Positions 1-5,303 of a stretch of 7,771 nucleotides of DNA are shown here, one piece after another. The number at the start of each line of letters is the position of its first letter. Position 1 is the stretch's first letter. Origin of the DNA: Actinomycetota bacterium (GTDB lineage: Bacteria; Actinomycetota; Actinomycetes; Actinomycetales; Microbacteriaceae); NCBI GenBank assembly GCA_010028615.1, contig RHAS01000033.1:1-7771 (forward strand), given 5' to 3'. The position numbers and the translations under genes are program-made. The notes beneath the pieces were generated by a model, which worked only from the letters and a program-made list of their open reading frames with translations, was not told the origin of the DNA and ran no database searches.

Positions 1-314
1 GTAGATTATTTGCCACCCAGGGCTATCATGGAACTTCTATTGATGACTTAGTGAAGGCAACAAATTTATTGAGAGGCAGTATCTACAAAGCTTTTGGTTC
101 AAAGCGGAATTTGTTCGAACTGCTTCTGGTTGAAATAGCCACCAACTTTGACAGAAGTCCTGAGAATCTTGACCTTCTAACCGTTGCACTCAAAGAAGTT
201 GCATATGAAGACCGCCGAATTAGAAAGATCTGTGTAGGGATTGTTGGTAAAGAAGACGCTAAATTTGCATCACTTTTAGGTAAGAACCTACTGGCAAAGA
301 TGAAGGAGAAGTGA
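1..314 (+). CDS. TetR/AcrR-family transcriptional regulator, C-terminal part (5' end outside window)
   Basis: The open frame enters from the left edge (first complete codon at base 3) and stops with TGA at 312-314. The GTG at 51 lies inside the DNA-binding domain and is not the real start. The translation begins RLFATQGYHGTSIDDLVKAT and continues through GSIYKAFGSKRNLFE, which is the second half of a TetR helix-turn-helix: the 'G..GTS...' turn, the recognition helix, then 'Y..F.SK..L'. Members usually bind an operator as dimers, and a small ligand releases them. The target here is unknown. Only about 65-70 residues follow the DNA-binding domain, against roughly 130-150 in typical members, so the ligand domain is short. 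AAGGAG at 303-308 near the end of the gene serves the next gene, which begins one base after the stop, so the two are very likely co-transcribed. The promoter is off-window. Confidence 0.82.
   Translation, partial: RLFATQGYHGTSIDDLVKATNLLRGSIYKAFGSKRNLFELLLVEIATNFDRSPENLDLLTVALKEVAYEDRRIRKICVGIVGKEDAKFASLLGKNLLAKMKEK
303..308 (+). promoter_or_regulatory. Shine-Dalgarno AAGGAG for the 118-aa protein
   Basis: AAGGAG lies 7 bases before the ATG at 316, within the last codons of the TetR-type gene. It is a near-perfect anti-16S match at good spacing. It fixes the start of the downstream gene and indicates that its translation begins at the end of the upstream frame. Confidence 0.75.
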
Positions 315-315
315 G

Positions 316-672
316 ATGGCCAAGCTATCTGTTACCGCCACAGCACTGATATTCGAAATCGGCGTATTTGAGGCCATTCGTGCAGTCCAAAGCAGTTTTG
401 AGATCCCGATTCAAAAAGTGCGTGGGGCAACCGAAGATTCCCGATATTTGGGTTTCAGCGAGGTGGGTCTTCGCAGTCCTGGAACCGGATTCCCAGGACT
501 AGTCGCTGAGGGCACATTCCGCAAGCGCGGGCAAAAGGTCCTTTCACTCTGGCGACGGGGCCAGCAGATCGTCGTAATCGAACTCGATGATTCAAAATGG
601 GACAGGATTATTCTCGGCTGTGAAGATGCAAAGGCTCTGGCAAAACAGATAAACAGCGCTATCGCTAAATGA
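316..672 (+). CDS. Conserved hypothetical 118-aa protein, possibly PH-like beta fold
   Basis: This small, probably cytoplasmic protein has no signal peptide and no convincing membrane segment. Alternating beta-type stretches (about residues 5-25, 28-38, 44-53, 61-68, 73-90) are followed by a C-terminal helix (about 103-117). The most conserved-looking parts are GLRSPGT (51-57), EGTF (65-68) and a VVIEL strand (86-90) followed by an acidic DD. I recall similar small actinobacterial proteins with the pattern 'lglR.PGT..PG.ia.GTf...', described only as hypothetical; a bacterial PH-like fold is an inference from the strand pattern. The start has a strong SD at 303-308. It sits one base after the TetR-type gene and ends 4 bases before a strong terminator, so it closes a two-gene operon and may be that regulator's target or partner. 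No catalytic motif is visible. Confidence 0.72.
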   Translation: MAKLSVTATALIFEIGVFEAIRAVQSSFEIPIQKVRGATEDSRYLGFSEVGLRSPGTGFPGLVAEGTFRKRGQKVLSLWRRGQQIVVIELDDSKWDRIILGCEDAKALAKQINSAIAK

Positions 673-676
673 GACA

Positions 677-702
677 AAAGCCCCAGATCACTCTGGGGCT
701 TT
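677..702. terminator. Bidirectional intrinsic terminator
   Basis: A perfect 11-bp inverted repeat (677-687 AAAGCCCCAGA with 692-702 TCTGGGGCTTT) encloses a 4-base loop. Its GC core is flanked by A/T runs, so transcripts of either strand end in a short U-rich tract: CTTTCTC on plus, CTTTTGTCTC on minus. It lies 4 bases after the stop of the plus-strand 118-aa gene and about 40 bases downstream of tRNA-Ser on the minus strand, so it can serve both convergent units. Confidence 0.9.
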
Positions 703-721
703 CTCGCTGTCTCTTTGCGAA

Positions 722-740
722 CGTCTACTTTCGTAGAACG
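722..740 (-). other. Small hairpin in the 3' trailer of tRNA-Ser
   Basis: Read on the minus strand, the bases just after the mature tRNA 3' end form CGTTCTAC-GAAA-GTAGACG. This is a 7-bp stem with one bulged A (opposite strand position 737) and a GAAA tetraloop. It lies directly against the tRNA 3' end and ahead of the main terminator at 677-702. It could affect 3' trimming of the precursor or merely be a chance structure. Confidence 0.35.
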
Positions 741-825
741 CGGAGAATGGGGGATTCGAACCCCCGAGGGCTTTCACCCAACGCGCTTTCCAAGCGCGCG
801 CCATAGGCCACTAGGCGAATTCTCC
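741..825 (-). tRNA. tRNA-Ser (anticodon GGA)
   Basis: The reverse complement folds as a class II tRNA of 85 nt. The acceptor stem GGAGAAT pairs with ATTCTCC and is followed by a G discriminator (base 741), as in serine tRNAs. The anticodon stem is CGCGC/GCGCG around the loop TTGGAAA (787-793), giving anticodon GGA (789-791 on the plus strand), which reads UCC and UCU. A long variable arm follows, then a T-arm GGGGG-TTCGAAT-CCCCC. The 3' CCA is not encoded, so it must be added by a nucleotidyltransferase. The gene lies 32 bp downstream of the stop of the secreted-protein gene and upstream of the terminator at 677-702. Confidence 0.96.
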
Positions 826-831
826 TTTGGA

Positions 832-845
832 ACTATAAAAGTATA
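832..845 (-). promoter_or_regulatory. Candidate -10 elements for tRNA-Ser (TATACT / TATAGT)
   Basis: On the minus strand just upstream of the tRNA there are two -10-like hexamers: TATACT (plus coordinates 840-845) and TATAGT (832-837). The first would give a leader of about 7 nt; the second would place the start at the mature 5' base. No convincing -35 is visible, since the upstream bases are the end of the secreted-protein gene. The same bases form an imperfect palindrome, CTATA-AAAG-TATAG. Confidence 0.35.
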
Positions 846-857
846 GCCCGTCAGGGT

Positions 858-1940
858 TTAGCAGTTCTTTGTACTGGTTTTACCCTTGTATGCAGTAACG
901 CAGAGGCTTCCCTTAACTCCAGAAACAGTCGAAGTCAGCTTCACACCATTACTCAATTTTGTGACTGTGTATTTGAGTGATTTAGCCGCTGCCTGCAGAT
1001 AGGTAGCGCTTACCGACTTCTTTGCCTTTTTGGCAAGCTCGGCTGCTTTTTTAGTGATCGCGGCTGCTTTTGCAGTTGATTTACTTTCCGCAATTAGTTG
1101 ATTTGAAGTGCGGATGATTGTAGTTTCGTCGATCAATGCTGATGGAGCTTCAATCACAACATCTGGAGTTACCGATGTGGTTATAACTAAGTTCAAAAAT
1201 GTCATCGTTATACCCTCGGAGACTCCTGACATGTTGCTTTCGATCTTGACCAACATTGAATTGGCATCAAAGGTAGTGATCATGTCTACCCTGACTGAGC
1301 CTCCGGCAGAGTCCATGCCAATGCTAAACCTGTAGTCGGTTAATGTTTCATCACTTGGGTTGACGCTTTTCACCATCTCGGTGAATTTCAAATCTACTCC
1401 TAGGTCTGCGAGCATCGATTGCATAAATTGGTTTTGAACAGCACTTGGATCAGATACAAGATTCGCCGGTGCAAAGGAAACAACATCACTTGGGATTTCC
1501 TTCATCTTTATTGATTTACCTGCCGTCTTACCAATTCGGCTAAAAACCTTGGTTTTGTTTGCCGGAGCAAAACTAGCGCTGTAGGTGCCGAGATCTGAAT
1601 AGGCGGTGTTGCCGATTATCACTATGTTCATCGTTTTGCCGGCGTTTGTCATGGAAATTCGAGAATTTTCCATATCCGTTTCAATTTTCATTGTGCTCGA
1701 ATATGAAATACTTCCCGCCAGATTCATGGTGGCTGAGGTCTCAATGGTCAATCCGCTCTGAGCCTTTAGAAATTCGGAATTTGCGACATTTGCTGCTACG
1801 TAATCCTGATAGGCAGGACCTGCCATAAACTCTCCGAAAGTGAGAGTTGGTGTTTCATCTGCCTTTGCAGCGCTTAGACCAGTAAAGCTCAGGCTCAAAA
1901 TGGCTAGAGCTGAAGTAATTGATTTGGTGAATTTCGACAT
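858..1940 (-). CDS. Secreted protein of unknown function, LolA/LppX-like beta domain plus Ala/Lys-rich C-terminal segment
   Basis: The 360-residue protein begins with a clear Sec signal peptide: K3 and K6 charged, a hydrophobic core at about 8-23, and a likely signal peptidase I cut after AKA (residue 27). It has no lipobox cysteine, so it should be released or held at the wall non-covalently. The middle part (about 40-275) is beta-rich, with the pattern of lipoprotein-carrier folds of the LolA/LppX/LprG type: repeated amphipathic strands, 'IVIIGNTAYSDLGTY', then 'FDANSMLVKIESNM'. This fold assignment is an inference. An Ala/Lys-rich helix (about 286-308) leads to a small C-terminal beta region containing the only two cysteines, C347 and C360 (the last residue), a probable disulfide. 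The ATG start is chosen because the signal peptide begins there. The SD is weak (GGGA close to the ATG), and a promoter candidate lies about 30-60 bases upstream. The gene is divergent from the 249-aa membrane protein. Confidence 0.75.
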   Translation of the reverse strand: MSKFTKSITSALAILSLSFTGLSAAKADETPTLTFGEFMAGPAYQDYVAANVANSEFLKAQSGLTIETSATMNLAGSISYSSTMKIETDMENSRISMTNAGKTMNIVIIGNTAYSDLGTYSASFAPANKTKVFSRIGKTAGKSIKMKEIPSDVVSFAPANLVSDPSAVQNQFMQSMLADLGVDLKFTEMVKSVNPSDETLTDYRFSIGMDSAGGSVRVDMITTFDANSMLVKIESNMSGVSEGITMTFLNLVITTSVTPDVVIEAPSALIDETTIIRTSNQLIAESKSTAKAAAITKKAAELAKKAKKSVSATYLQAAAKSLKYTVTKLSNGVKLTSTVSGVKGSLCVTAYKGKTSTKNC

Positions 1941-1975
1941 TGTTCCCGACTTTCTAGGTTTCCCCCTGTGAGTTC

Positions 1976-2004
1976 AGCCTACTCCCATTAGATGTCGGGG
2001 TCAG
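1976..2004 (-). promoter_or_regulatory. Candidate sigma70-type promoter for the secreted-protein gene
   Basis: On the minus strand a -35-like CTGACC (plus 1999-2004) is followed by a 17-base spacer and a -10-like TAGGCT (plus 1976-1981). This would start transcription near base 1969 and give a leader of about 29 nt before the ATG. The -10 sequence is identical to that proposed for dnaX. The spacing is ideal, but both hexamers are imperfect. Confidence 0.45.
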
Positions 2005-2026
2005 TTAGTAGGTTTGAAGTAAATGT

Positions 2027-2035
2027 GGAAGGAAG
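2027..2035 (+). promoter_or_regulatory. Shine-Dalgarno (GGAAGGAAG) for the 249-aa membrane protein
   Basis: A purine-rich GGAAGGAAG tract containing AAGGA (2029-2033) ends a few bases before the ATG at 2039, a good distance for initiation. It supports that start, which also places the first hydrophobic segment at the N-terminus. I see no clear promoter for this gene in the short divergent spacer. Confidence 0.6.
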
Positions 2036-2038
2036 AAG

Positions 2039-2788
2039 ATGAAGATTTTCTCAGGCCAGGGCTGTCTAATATTTCTGGTCATAGCCTTTACTATCGCTGG
2101 TTTTGAAGCAGGAAAGGAGAACCCATTGATCTGGGCAATCATGGCAGTAGCCATAGTTTCAATGTTTTTGGGTTATTTTGCCTTAAGACGCAAAGAACAA
2201 AGTTCTTATCTAGTCAAGATGGAACAGATGGCAGATTCTCTGGATCGAATGGCTGAATCTGGTTTTGGGGGAGATGACATTATCTTTGCCACCGAAAAAG
2301 GTGAAGAAGTTGTTCTTCGAATCTCTGGTGTTGGACTGAAGGAATTTAGAAGTAGCGGTTCTACTTATGGTGGTGGTTACGGTGGGCTTAGCTTTAAAGT
2401 TTCCAAAGGAATCAGAGCAAATGTCGGTGGCATGAAGGGTGGCTCAACTAAAAAACCAGAAGAGTCCACGTTGTTGGATATTGGTCAAGTCACTTTTACC
2501 AATAAACGTATTGTTTTCACCGGAGATAACATGGTGGCTGAGTTTCAGTTAGATAAGATCGTGAATCTAGAAACCGGCCCCAACGGGATACAACTAGAGA
2601 TTTCCGTTTCGAATCGACCAAAGACTGCTGTCTTAGAAGCAGCTAACTACCCAGAACTAACTCCAGGTATGGCTGCAGATTTGGCGTTGACCTGGCAAAA
2701 AGGTGGCAAGAAAGAAGCTCAATCTCAAGCCAAGGTTCTAGCAGAACGTATTCGAAGCATGGTGGCCGAGGAAAGATCGGGCAAGTAG
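2039..2788 (+). CDS. Two-helix membrane-anchored protein with PH-like cytoplasmic domain, unknown function
   Basis: The protein has 249 residues. Two hydrophobic segments (about 8-23 and 29-49) form an N-terminal hairpin with a short loop (GKENP), and R50-R51-K52 after the second segment suggests that the long C-terminal part is cytoplasmic. A charged helix follows (about 56-75). The soluble domain (about 78-200) is beta-rich and contains LDIGQVTFTNKRIVF (146-160) and NGIQLEISVSNR (182-193). This 'iG.v.fTnKRivF.g...' pattern is seen in bacterial PH/GRAM-like domains and in SHOCT-associated membrane proteins, so a PH-like fold is likely but inferred. A glycine-rich loop (107-117) interrupts the domain. 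The C-terminus (about 222-249) is a charged helix. The ribosome site is good (2027-2035). The stop is only 17 bases before the ffs -10 box and no terminator lies between, so transcription may read into ffs. No enzyme motif is visible. Confidence 0.7.
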   Translation: MKIFSGQGCLIFLVIAFTIAGFEAGKENPLIWAIMAVAIVSMFLGYFALRRKEQSSYLVKMEQMADSLDRMAESGFGGDDIIFATEKGEEVVLRISGVGLKEFRSSGSTYGGGYGGLSFKVSKGIRANVGGMKGGSTKKPEESTLLDIGQVTFTNKRIVFTGDNMVAEFQLDKIVNLETGPNGIQLEISVSNRPKTAVLEAANYPELTPGMAADLALTWQKGGKKEAQSQAKVLAERIRSMVAEERSGK

Positions 2789-2805
2789 CCATTCTGCTAA
2801 ACAAC

Positions 2806-2811
2806 TAGAAT
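2806..2811 (+). promoter_or_regulatory. -10 box (TAGAAT) of the SRP RNA gene
   Basis: TAGAAT is one base off TATAAT and lies 6 bases before G2818, the first base of the GGACTCCCCG strand that starts the SRP RNA terminal helix. No good -35 is visible 16-18 bases upstream; that stretch covers the final codons and stop of the preceding gene. Confidence 0.6.
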
Positions 2812-2817
2812 TGACTT

Positions 2818-2907
2818 GGACTCCCCGTGCGGCGTTATCTCGGCTAACTCCCCCAGGATCGAAAGATAGCAAGGGTAACTGGGCTCTGGCGGGTGTGCGG
2901 GGAGTCT
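2818..2907 (+). ncRNA. ffs: Small bacterial signal recognition particle RNA (4.5S-type)
   Basis: This is the RNA scaffold of the signal recognition particle. It binds Ffh and, through FtsY, delivers nascent membrane proteins to the translocon. The ends form a perfect 9-bp helix (2819-2827 with 2898-2906). The apical domain shows the Ffh-binding hallmarks: CAGG (2854-2857), a hairpin ATC-GAAA-GAT (2858-2867) with a GNRA tetraloop, and AGCAAGGG (2868-2875) completing the internal loops. The surrounding CGGCTAACTCCCCCAGG and GGGCTCTGGCGGGTG closely resemble actinobacterial SRP RNAs. It is the Alu-less short form of about 90 nt. Placement just upstream of dnaX matches actinobacterial gene order. 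The tetraloop is GAAA where GGAA is most common. The exact 3' end is uncertain; the closing helix is followed by TTTCT, which may help termination. Confidence 0.93.
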
Positions 2908-2943
2908 TTCTAACAACTCGCTTCATCTGTCTGAGATTGGGTT

Positions 2944-2949
2944 TAGGCT
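2944..2949 (+). promoter_or_regulatory. -10-like TAGGCT for dnaX, consistent with leaderless transcript
   Basis: TAGGCT fits the actinobacterial TAnnnT -10 core. It is followed by 6 bases and then the GTG start of dnaX, so transcription would begin at or next to the start codon. No Shine-Dalgarno is present in the 20 bases before the GTG. No good -35 is seen. Confidence 0.5.
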
Positions 2950-2955
2950 CTATTC

Positions 2956-4632
2956 GTGTCTACTGCTTTATACCGTCGCTACCGTCCACAGTCCTTTGCT
3001 GAGCTAATTGGCCAGACTCAGGTGACTGTGCCACTTATGGCTGCTCTGAAAAGCGATCGAGTAAATCACGCGTATTTATTTAGTGGCCCTCGAGGTTGCG
3101 GCAAGACTACTTCAGCGAGAATTCTGGCCCGCTGCCTAAACTGTGCTGAAGGGCCAACTGATACCCCATGTGGTAAGTGCCCATCCTGTATTGAACTTTC
3201 TAGAGATGGTTCTGGTTCACTTGATGTAATCGAGATTGATGCCGCCAGCCACAACAAAGTCGAAGACGCTAGAGAGCTCAGAGAGCGAATTGCTTTTGCA
3301 CCTTCTCGTGACCGATACAAAATCTTTATTCTTGATGAAGCACATATGGTCACCAAGGATGGTTTTAACGCGCTACTAAAAGTAGTAGAAGAGCCACCGG
3401 CGCACGTGAAATTCATCTTTGCTACTACCGAGCCAGAAAAAGTTATTTCCACAATTCGTTCTAGGACTCACCACTACCCATTCCGGCTCGTCCCTCCAGC
3501 GCAGATGCTTGAGTATCTGCAAGAGATGTGTGCTTCGGAGAATGTCAACGTTGAGGAAGGTGTTCTTTCGCTGGTTGTTAGATCAGGTGGTGGCTCGGTT
3601 AGAGACAGCTTGTCACTGTTGGATCAACTGATGGCAGGTTCTGAAGGAAACAAGATTAGCTACGAGCGTGCAGTTGGGCTACTCGGTTACACTGACTCGG
3701 CTTTATTGGATCAGGTTGTCGATGCTCTTGCGGAGGCGGATTCAGCCAAGGTATTTGCCAGCGTTGACCAAGTAATTCAGAGTGGTCAAGACCCGCACCG
3801 TTTTGTTGAAGATCTCCTAGAAAGAATTAGGGATCTAATCATCGTTGGCTCGGTCGGTCAGGGAGCTAAGAATGTGCTCAGAGATATGCCGCAAGATCAA
3901 CTAGAACGACTTCGCTTACAAGTAGAACGCTTTGGCAGAGCCGAGCTAAATTATGCTGCGGACATCATCGCTGAGGGGCTTACCAGAATGAACGGGGCGA
4001 CAAGTCCTAAGTTGCAACTTGAACTGATGATGGCAAAGGTGCTTGTTCCTGCCCAAGATCAAAGTGAAACAGGGTCGCTAGCCAGAATTGAAAGATTAGA
4101 GCGACGAATCGGTGTTGCTGCTGCGCCTCAGGCCGTTTCGGGCAGTGCTCCAGTTGTCGAGGCCGCGCCTGTTGCCGTGTCAGTTGGTCAAGTTGATTTG
4201 CTTGGCTCTTGGCCGGATGTGTTAACTAAGCTTTCTAGTTTGTCGCGCTCGGCTTGGCAGGTAGTAATGGCACAGAAGCCGGTCGCTTTTGACGGTGAAG
4301 TAATTGATATCGCTTTTGCTAACGAGGCTGACAAAGAATTATTCCGTACCGGTGGAAATAACAGTCCTAGTGAGATTCTTCGTCGAGCAATTTTTGAAGT
4401 GTTAGGCATCAGAGTTAAATTCAGAGTTGCAACTCCCGCTTCACCGCAAATGGTCACCGAGCCTATTGCCAAAGTAACTGAAGTAGTTGAGGAGCCAGTA
4501 AAAATAGAACAGTCAGCTCCCGTGGTTGACCCAAACGCAAACCGTAATAAGTTAATTGATCCAGATGCCCAGCTAGGCGATGCAGCTCTTAGAGATGTTC
4601 TTGGTGCCGAGCCGATTGAGCGAGATAACTAA
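2956..4632 (+). CDS. dnaX: DNA polymerase III subunit gamma/tau (clamp-loader ATPase)
   Basis: This is the ATPase motor subunit of the replicative clamp loader, which opens and loads the beta clamp onto primed DNA. The GTG start gives MSTALYRRYRPQSFAELIGQ, the universal DnaX N-terminus. Walker A is GPRGCGKT (44-51). The zinc site is C63, C72, C75 and C78, Walker B is LDEAH (126-130), sensor 1 is FATTEP (155-160), the arginine finger lies in SRT (169-171), and sensor 2 is in GGSVRDSLSLLDQ (about 212-224). The collar domain follows to about residue 370, then a variable linker and a C-terminal domain at about 410-495, ending in an acidic tail. At 558 aa it is a full actinobacterial-size protein. 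I see no A AAA AAG slippage site in the later part, so no sign of a programmed gamma form. Its stop abuts the ATG of recR with no gap, indicating co-transcription and probably coupled translation. The leader appears absent. Confidence 0.97.
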   Translation: MSTALYRRYRPQSFAELIGQTQVTVPLMAALKSDRVNHAYLFSGPRGCGKTTSARILARCLNCAEGPTDTPCGKCPSCIELSRDGSGSLDVIEIDAASHNKVEDARELRERIAFAPSRDRYKIFILDEAHMVTKDGFNALLKVVEEPPAHVKFIFATTEPEKVISTIRSRTHHYPFRLVPPAQMLEYLQEMCASENVNVEEGVLSLVVRSGGGSVRDSLSLLDQLMAGSEGNKISYERAVGLLGYTDSALLDQVVDALAEADSAKVFASVDQVIQSGQDPHRFVEDLLERIRDLIIVGSVGQGAKNVLRDMPQDQLERLRLQVERFGRAELNYAADIIAEGLTRMNGATSPKLQLELMMAKVLVPAQDQSETGSLARIERLERRIGVAAAPQAVSGSAPVVEAAPVAVSVGQVDLLGSWPDVLTKLSSLSRSAWQVVMAQKPVAFDGEVIDIAFANEADKELFRTGGNNSPSEILRRAIFEVLGIRVKFRVATPASPQMVTEPIAKVTEVVEEPVKIEQSAPVVDPNANRNKLIDPDAQLGDAALRDVLGAEPIERDN

Positions 4633-5235
4633 ATGTATGAAGGTGTAGTTCAAGAACTAATCGATGCACTTTCACGGTTACCAGGTGTTGGGCCAAAATC
4701 TGCTCAACGAATTGCTTTTTATCTAGTGCAAACTGATGATGAACAGGCCAAGCAGTTAGCTCAAATCCTTCTAGAAGTTAAAGCTAGAGTTCGTTTCTGC
4801 ACAGTTTGTTTTAACATCTCCGAGCATGACCAGTGCAATATCTGCCGTGATCCGCGCCGCAGTAAAGAATCAATCTGTGTCGTTGAAGAGTCCAAAGATG
4901 TTCAAGCCATAGAAAAAACCAGAGAGTTTCGCGGTTACTACCACGTGCTAGGTGGCGCAATTAGTCCAATAGATGGCATTGGGCCAGAGAACTTAAAAAT
5001 CAAAGAACTGATGTCTAGGTTGAATAATCCGGATATCAAGGAAGTCATTATTGCTACCGACCCTAACCTGGAAGGTGAGGCTACGGCCACCTATCTAACG
5101 CGCATGCTCGTTCCGCTCGGTATAACGGTAAGCCGCCTAGCTTCTGGGCTTCCAGTAGGTGGAGATCTCGAATATGCCGATGAAATCACGCTGGGGCGGG
5201 CCTTTGAGGGCAGAAGGATTGTTAGCGGGAACTAG
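4633..5235 (+). CDS. recR: Recombination mediator protein RecR
   Basis: RecR works with RecO (and RecF) to load RecA onto SSB-covered gapped DNA in the cytoplasm. All the family parts are in order in this 200-residue protein, the usual length: a helix-hairpin-helix at the N-terminus ([19 protein letters not shown], about 13-31), a four-cysteine zinc finger (C56, C59, C68, C71), and a Toprim domain starting at [10 protein letters not shown] (80-89) with [10 protein letters not shown] (143-152). The conserved C-terminal segment [20 protein letters not shown] (172-191) follows. The ATG follows the dnaX stop directly with no intergenic base and no strong SD, so expression most likely depends on ribosomes finishing dnaX. 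The usual ybaB gene, which commonly separates dnaX and recR in bacteria, is not present here. Confidence 0.97.
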   Translation: MYEGVVQELIDALSRLPGVGPKSAQRIAFYLVQTDDEQAKQLAQILLEVKARVRFCTVCFNISEHDQCNICRDPRRSKESICVVEESKDVQAIEKTREFRGYYHVLGGAISPIDGIGPENLKIKELMSRLNNPDIKEVIIATDPNLEGEATATYLTRMLVPLGITVSRLASGLPVGGDLEYADEITLGRAFEGRRIVSGN

Positions 5236-5252
5236 GTTCTGGGCTAAACTTG

Positions 5253-5258
5253 TACTAT
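5253..5258 (+). promoter_or_regulatory. Candidate -10 (TACTAT) for lysC-asd
   Basis: In the 68-bp gap between recR and lysC, TACTAT resembles a -10 element and would give a start near 5265 and a leader of about 39 nt. No convincing -35 is present; the expected place overlaps the recR stop codon. The call rests on one hexamer. Confidence 0.35.
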
Positions 5259-5291
5259 TCATCGTCGAAGAACCCCCATTTCCTCCAAACC

Positions 5292-5296
5292 AGGAG
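5292..5296 (+). promoter_or_regulatory. Shine-Dalgarno AGGAG deciding the TTG start of lysC
   Basis: AGGAG lies 7 bases before TTG at 5304. No in-frame ATG or GTG upstream fits, and the next in-frame ATG falls after the conserved KYGGSS motif, so this site and the conserved N-terminus [10 protein letters not shown] together fix a TTG start. Confidence 0.8.
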
Positions 5297-5303
5297 CATT
5301 TAG

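Noticed and set aside
51..314. Complete 87-aa gene starting at GTG 51
   Set aside because: The frame is open to the left edge, and the residues before the GTG continue a TetR helix-turn-helix, so the true start lies outside the window.
1945..1999. CCCGAC ... GTCGGG inverted repeat flanking the divergent intergenic region
   Set aside because: The arms are only 6 bp and 43 bases apart, and the predicted minus-strand transcript would not contain both. It could be a chance match or a weak operator, with no further support.
2811..3002. 63-codon plus-strand frame and a 62-codon minus-strand frame over ffs
   Set aside because: Both run through the structured SRP RNA and the dnaX start. They are chance open frames in an RNA gene.
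3160..3195. Extra cysteines in DnaX suggesting an unusual metal site
   Set aside because: C63, C72, C75 and C78 are the normal DnaX zinc ligands.
3066..3452. 128-codon minus-strand frame inside dnaX
   Set aside because: It is fully antisense to the conserved ATPase domain of dnaX and has no family features of its own.
2956..4632. Programmed frameshift in dnaX giving a short gamma form
   Set aside because: No A AAA AAG-type slippery run with a following stem is seen near the end of the ATPase/collar region. The AAAA stretches in the gene lie in the wrong place or are too short.
5236..5303. Possible lysine riboswitch or attenuator ahead of lysC
   Set aside because: The gap is only 68 bp, with no extended stem structure, leader peptide or terminator. 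It is far too short for a lysine riboswitch.
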